Assembly (NCBI GenBank): GCA_017694515.1
Contig: JADIMV010000111.1
Span: forward strand, 1-33,929
Direction: 5' to 3'
Length of the DNA stretch: 33,929 bases
From: Candidatus Aphodosoma intestinipullorum
Lineage (GTDB): Bacteria; Bacteroidota; Bacteroidia; Bacteroidales; Paludibacteraceae
The translations under genes were made by a program, and so were the position numbers. This document shows positions 33,163-33,929 of this stretch, piece by piece (position 1 is the first letter of the stretch; every line of letters begins with the position of its first letter). The notes under the pieces are model-generated. The model was not told where the DNA came from. It did no database searches and worked only from the letters and a program-made list of their open reading frames with translations.

Positions 33163-33929
33163 TTATTTATTTGTCATGATGTCGAGAACCAGTTTGTCCG
33201 TCTCAGCCATGCCATCACGGCCTATGGCAGTCATGTTCTTTATCGACTTGTCCACGCTGCGGTCTATGATGCCCTCCACTTCAGTGACCGAACGGTTATC
33301 GACGGCAAGTATGGCGCACATCACAGCCGTGCTTGCCCCGCTCGCCACCTTCAAAGCACAGCTCGGTTTCGCGCCGTCGCAAAGCATACCTGTGAGGCTC
33401 GCCACCATGTTTTTCACGGCGTAGGTCACCTGCTCATAGCCGCCGCCCATCATGTATGTCAGACCGCAGGCCGAACCAGTGGCCGCCACCACGCAACCGC
33501 AAAGCGCACTCAGACGACCGAGGCTCTGCTTGATGTATATCACTGTCAAGTGGCTAAGAGCCAACGCCCTTATCAGCATCTCCTCAGGCACGTTATTGTC
33601 CTCGGTGTAGACCACCACGGGCATAGTGGCCGAAATGCCCTGATTTCCACTACCGGAATTGCTCATGACAGGTATAGGCGCACCGGCCATACGCGCATCG
33701 CAGGCGGCGGCTGTGGCCGACATGATGTGCATGTGAGTCGTGTCTCCGAATATGTTGTGCTTGCCAAGGCTTTCGCGGATGGTACGTCCGAGGGCATGAC
33801 CGTAGTCACCTTTCAGCGACGCATCGGACACGGCCTTGTTCAGCTCCTTGGTTTTAAGGATGAAACGCAGGTCGTCTATCGGCGTAGTCGTAGCGAACTC
33901 ATAGACCTTGGCCAGCGTCAGTTCGGGGT
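33163..33929 (-). CDS. UPF0597/L-serine dehydratase alpha-like protein, N-terminus outside window
   Basis: The reading frame is open to the window edge, so only the C-terminal 255 residues are seen; family members are about 430 long. Features: TAAACDARMAGAPIPVMSNSGSGNQGI, the substrate/Ser-loop region of serine dehydratase alpha, and several cysteines (LCGCVVAATGSACGL; GMLCDGAKPSCALK) that could bind an iron-sulfur cluster, as in the L-cysteine desulfidase CyuA/YhaM and related enzymes. The reaction would be removal of H2S or water from a small amino acid to give pyruvate and ammonia; which one cannot be told. A GTG at 33831 is not the start, because the upstream in-frame residues (PELTLAKVYEFATT) look like protein. 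A terminator follows. Confidence 0.85.
   Translation of the reverse strand, partial: PELTLAKVYEFATTTPIDDLRFILKTKELNKAVSDASLKGDYGHALGRTIRESLGKHNIFGDTTHMHIMSATAAACDARMAGAPIPVMSNSGSGNQGISATMPVVVYTEDNNVPEEMLIRALALSHLTVIYIKQSLGRLSALCGCVVAATGSACGLTYMMGGGYEQVTYAVKNMVASLTGMLCDGAKPSCALKVASGASTAVMCAILAVDNRSVTEVEGIIDRSVDKSIKNMTAIGRDGMAETDKLVLDIMTNK

Noticed and set aside
33831..33831. GTG start for the last gene
   Set aside because: The frame is open to the window edge with protein-like residues upstream, and family members are far longer.
1..33929. CRISPR arrays, integrases, phage genes, toxin-antitoxin pairs
   Set aside because: None seen. No regularly spaced short repeats, and no proteins of these classes among the supported genes.

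Overview
The window looks like a chromosomal segment from a Bacteroidales bacterium, possibly near Muribaculaceae or Barnesiellaceae; the family level is a guess. Evidence: a GH77 glucanotransferase with two N-terminal starch-binding domains, a DUF5723/thrombospondin-3/OmpA fusion, a one-cysteine DksA-like protein, an LspA-DUF4296 gene pair, an ExbB-ExbD-ExbD set, and several promoters of the Bacteroidetes form TTTG-N19/20-TAnnTTTG. Nearly all genes are core or housekeeping. I see no transposase, integrase, phage gene or CRISPR array.

Layout. 0-1.2 kb: a GNAT-like protein, then strong hairpins facing prs (1.6-2.5 kb, minus). 2.5-3.2 kb: an intergenic region rich in repeats. 3.2-9.95 kb, plus: malQ, then pheT and a RecD-like helicase overlapping by 4 bases. 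10.05-14.3 kb, plus: a lipoprotein and a DUF5723/TSP3/OmpA protein, probably a two-gene envelope unit. 14.4-21.2 kb: a surface-polysaccharide block, with an O-antigen-ligase-like gene on plus converging on a minus-strand set (Kelch lipoprotein, Wzi-family barrel, WaaP/Kdo-kinase-like kinase, two GT2 glycosyltransferases) that follows proS. 23.2-27.1 kb, minus: one probable six-gene unit mlaE-mlaF-dksA-lspA-DUF4296-106-aa protein from a clear promoter. 27.3-29.7 kb, minus: exbB, a four-helix membrane protein and two exbD genes, with tRNA-Ser(GGA) just upstream. 30.0-32.95 kb, minus: a kinase-RapZ C-terminal fusion, a MurU-like nucleotidyltransferase and tatD, coupled by 4-base overlaps. The window ends inside a UPF0597/serine-dehydratase-alpha-like gene.

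The least expected content is between genes. Two unrelated-looking repeat families occur twice each: a ~135-bp element (1208 and 2698) and a ~345-bp element (15628 plus; 22883 minus) in opposite orientations around the polysaccharide block and proS. The second family carries a promoter-like motif, conserved stem-loop potential and repeated AAGGAG motifs, and part of it recurs as a tandem module upstream of malQ. The most interesting protein is the AmgK-like kinase fused to the RapZ C-terminal domain, beside a MurU-like gene, which suggests a link between cell-wall amino-sugar recycling and amino-sugar sensing.
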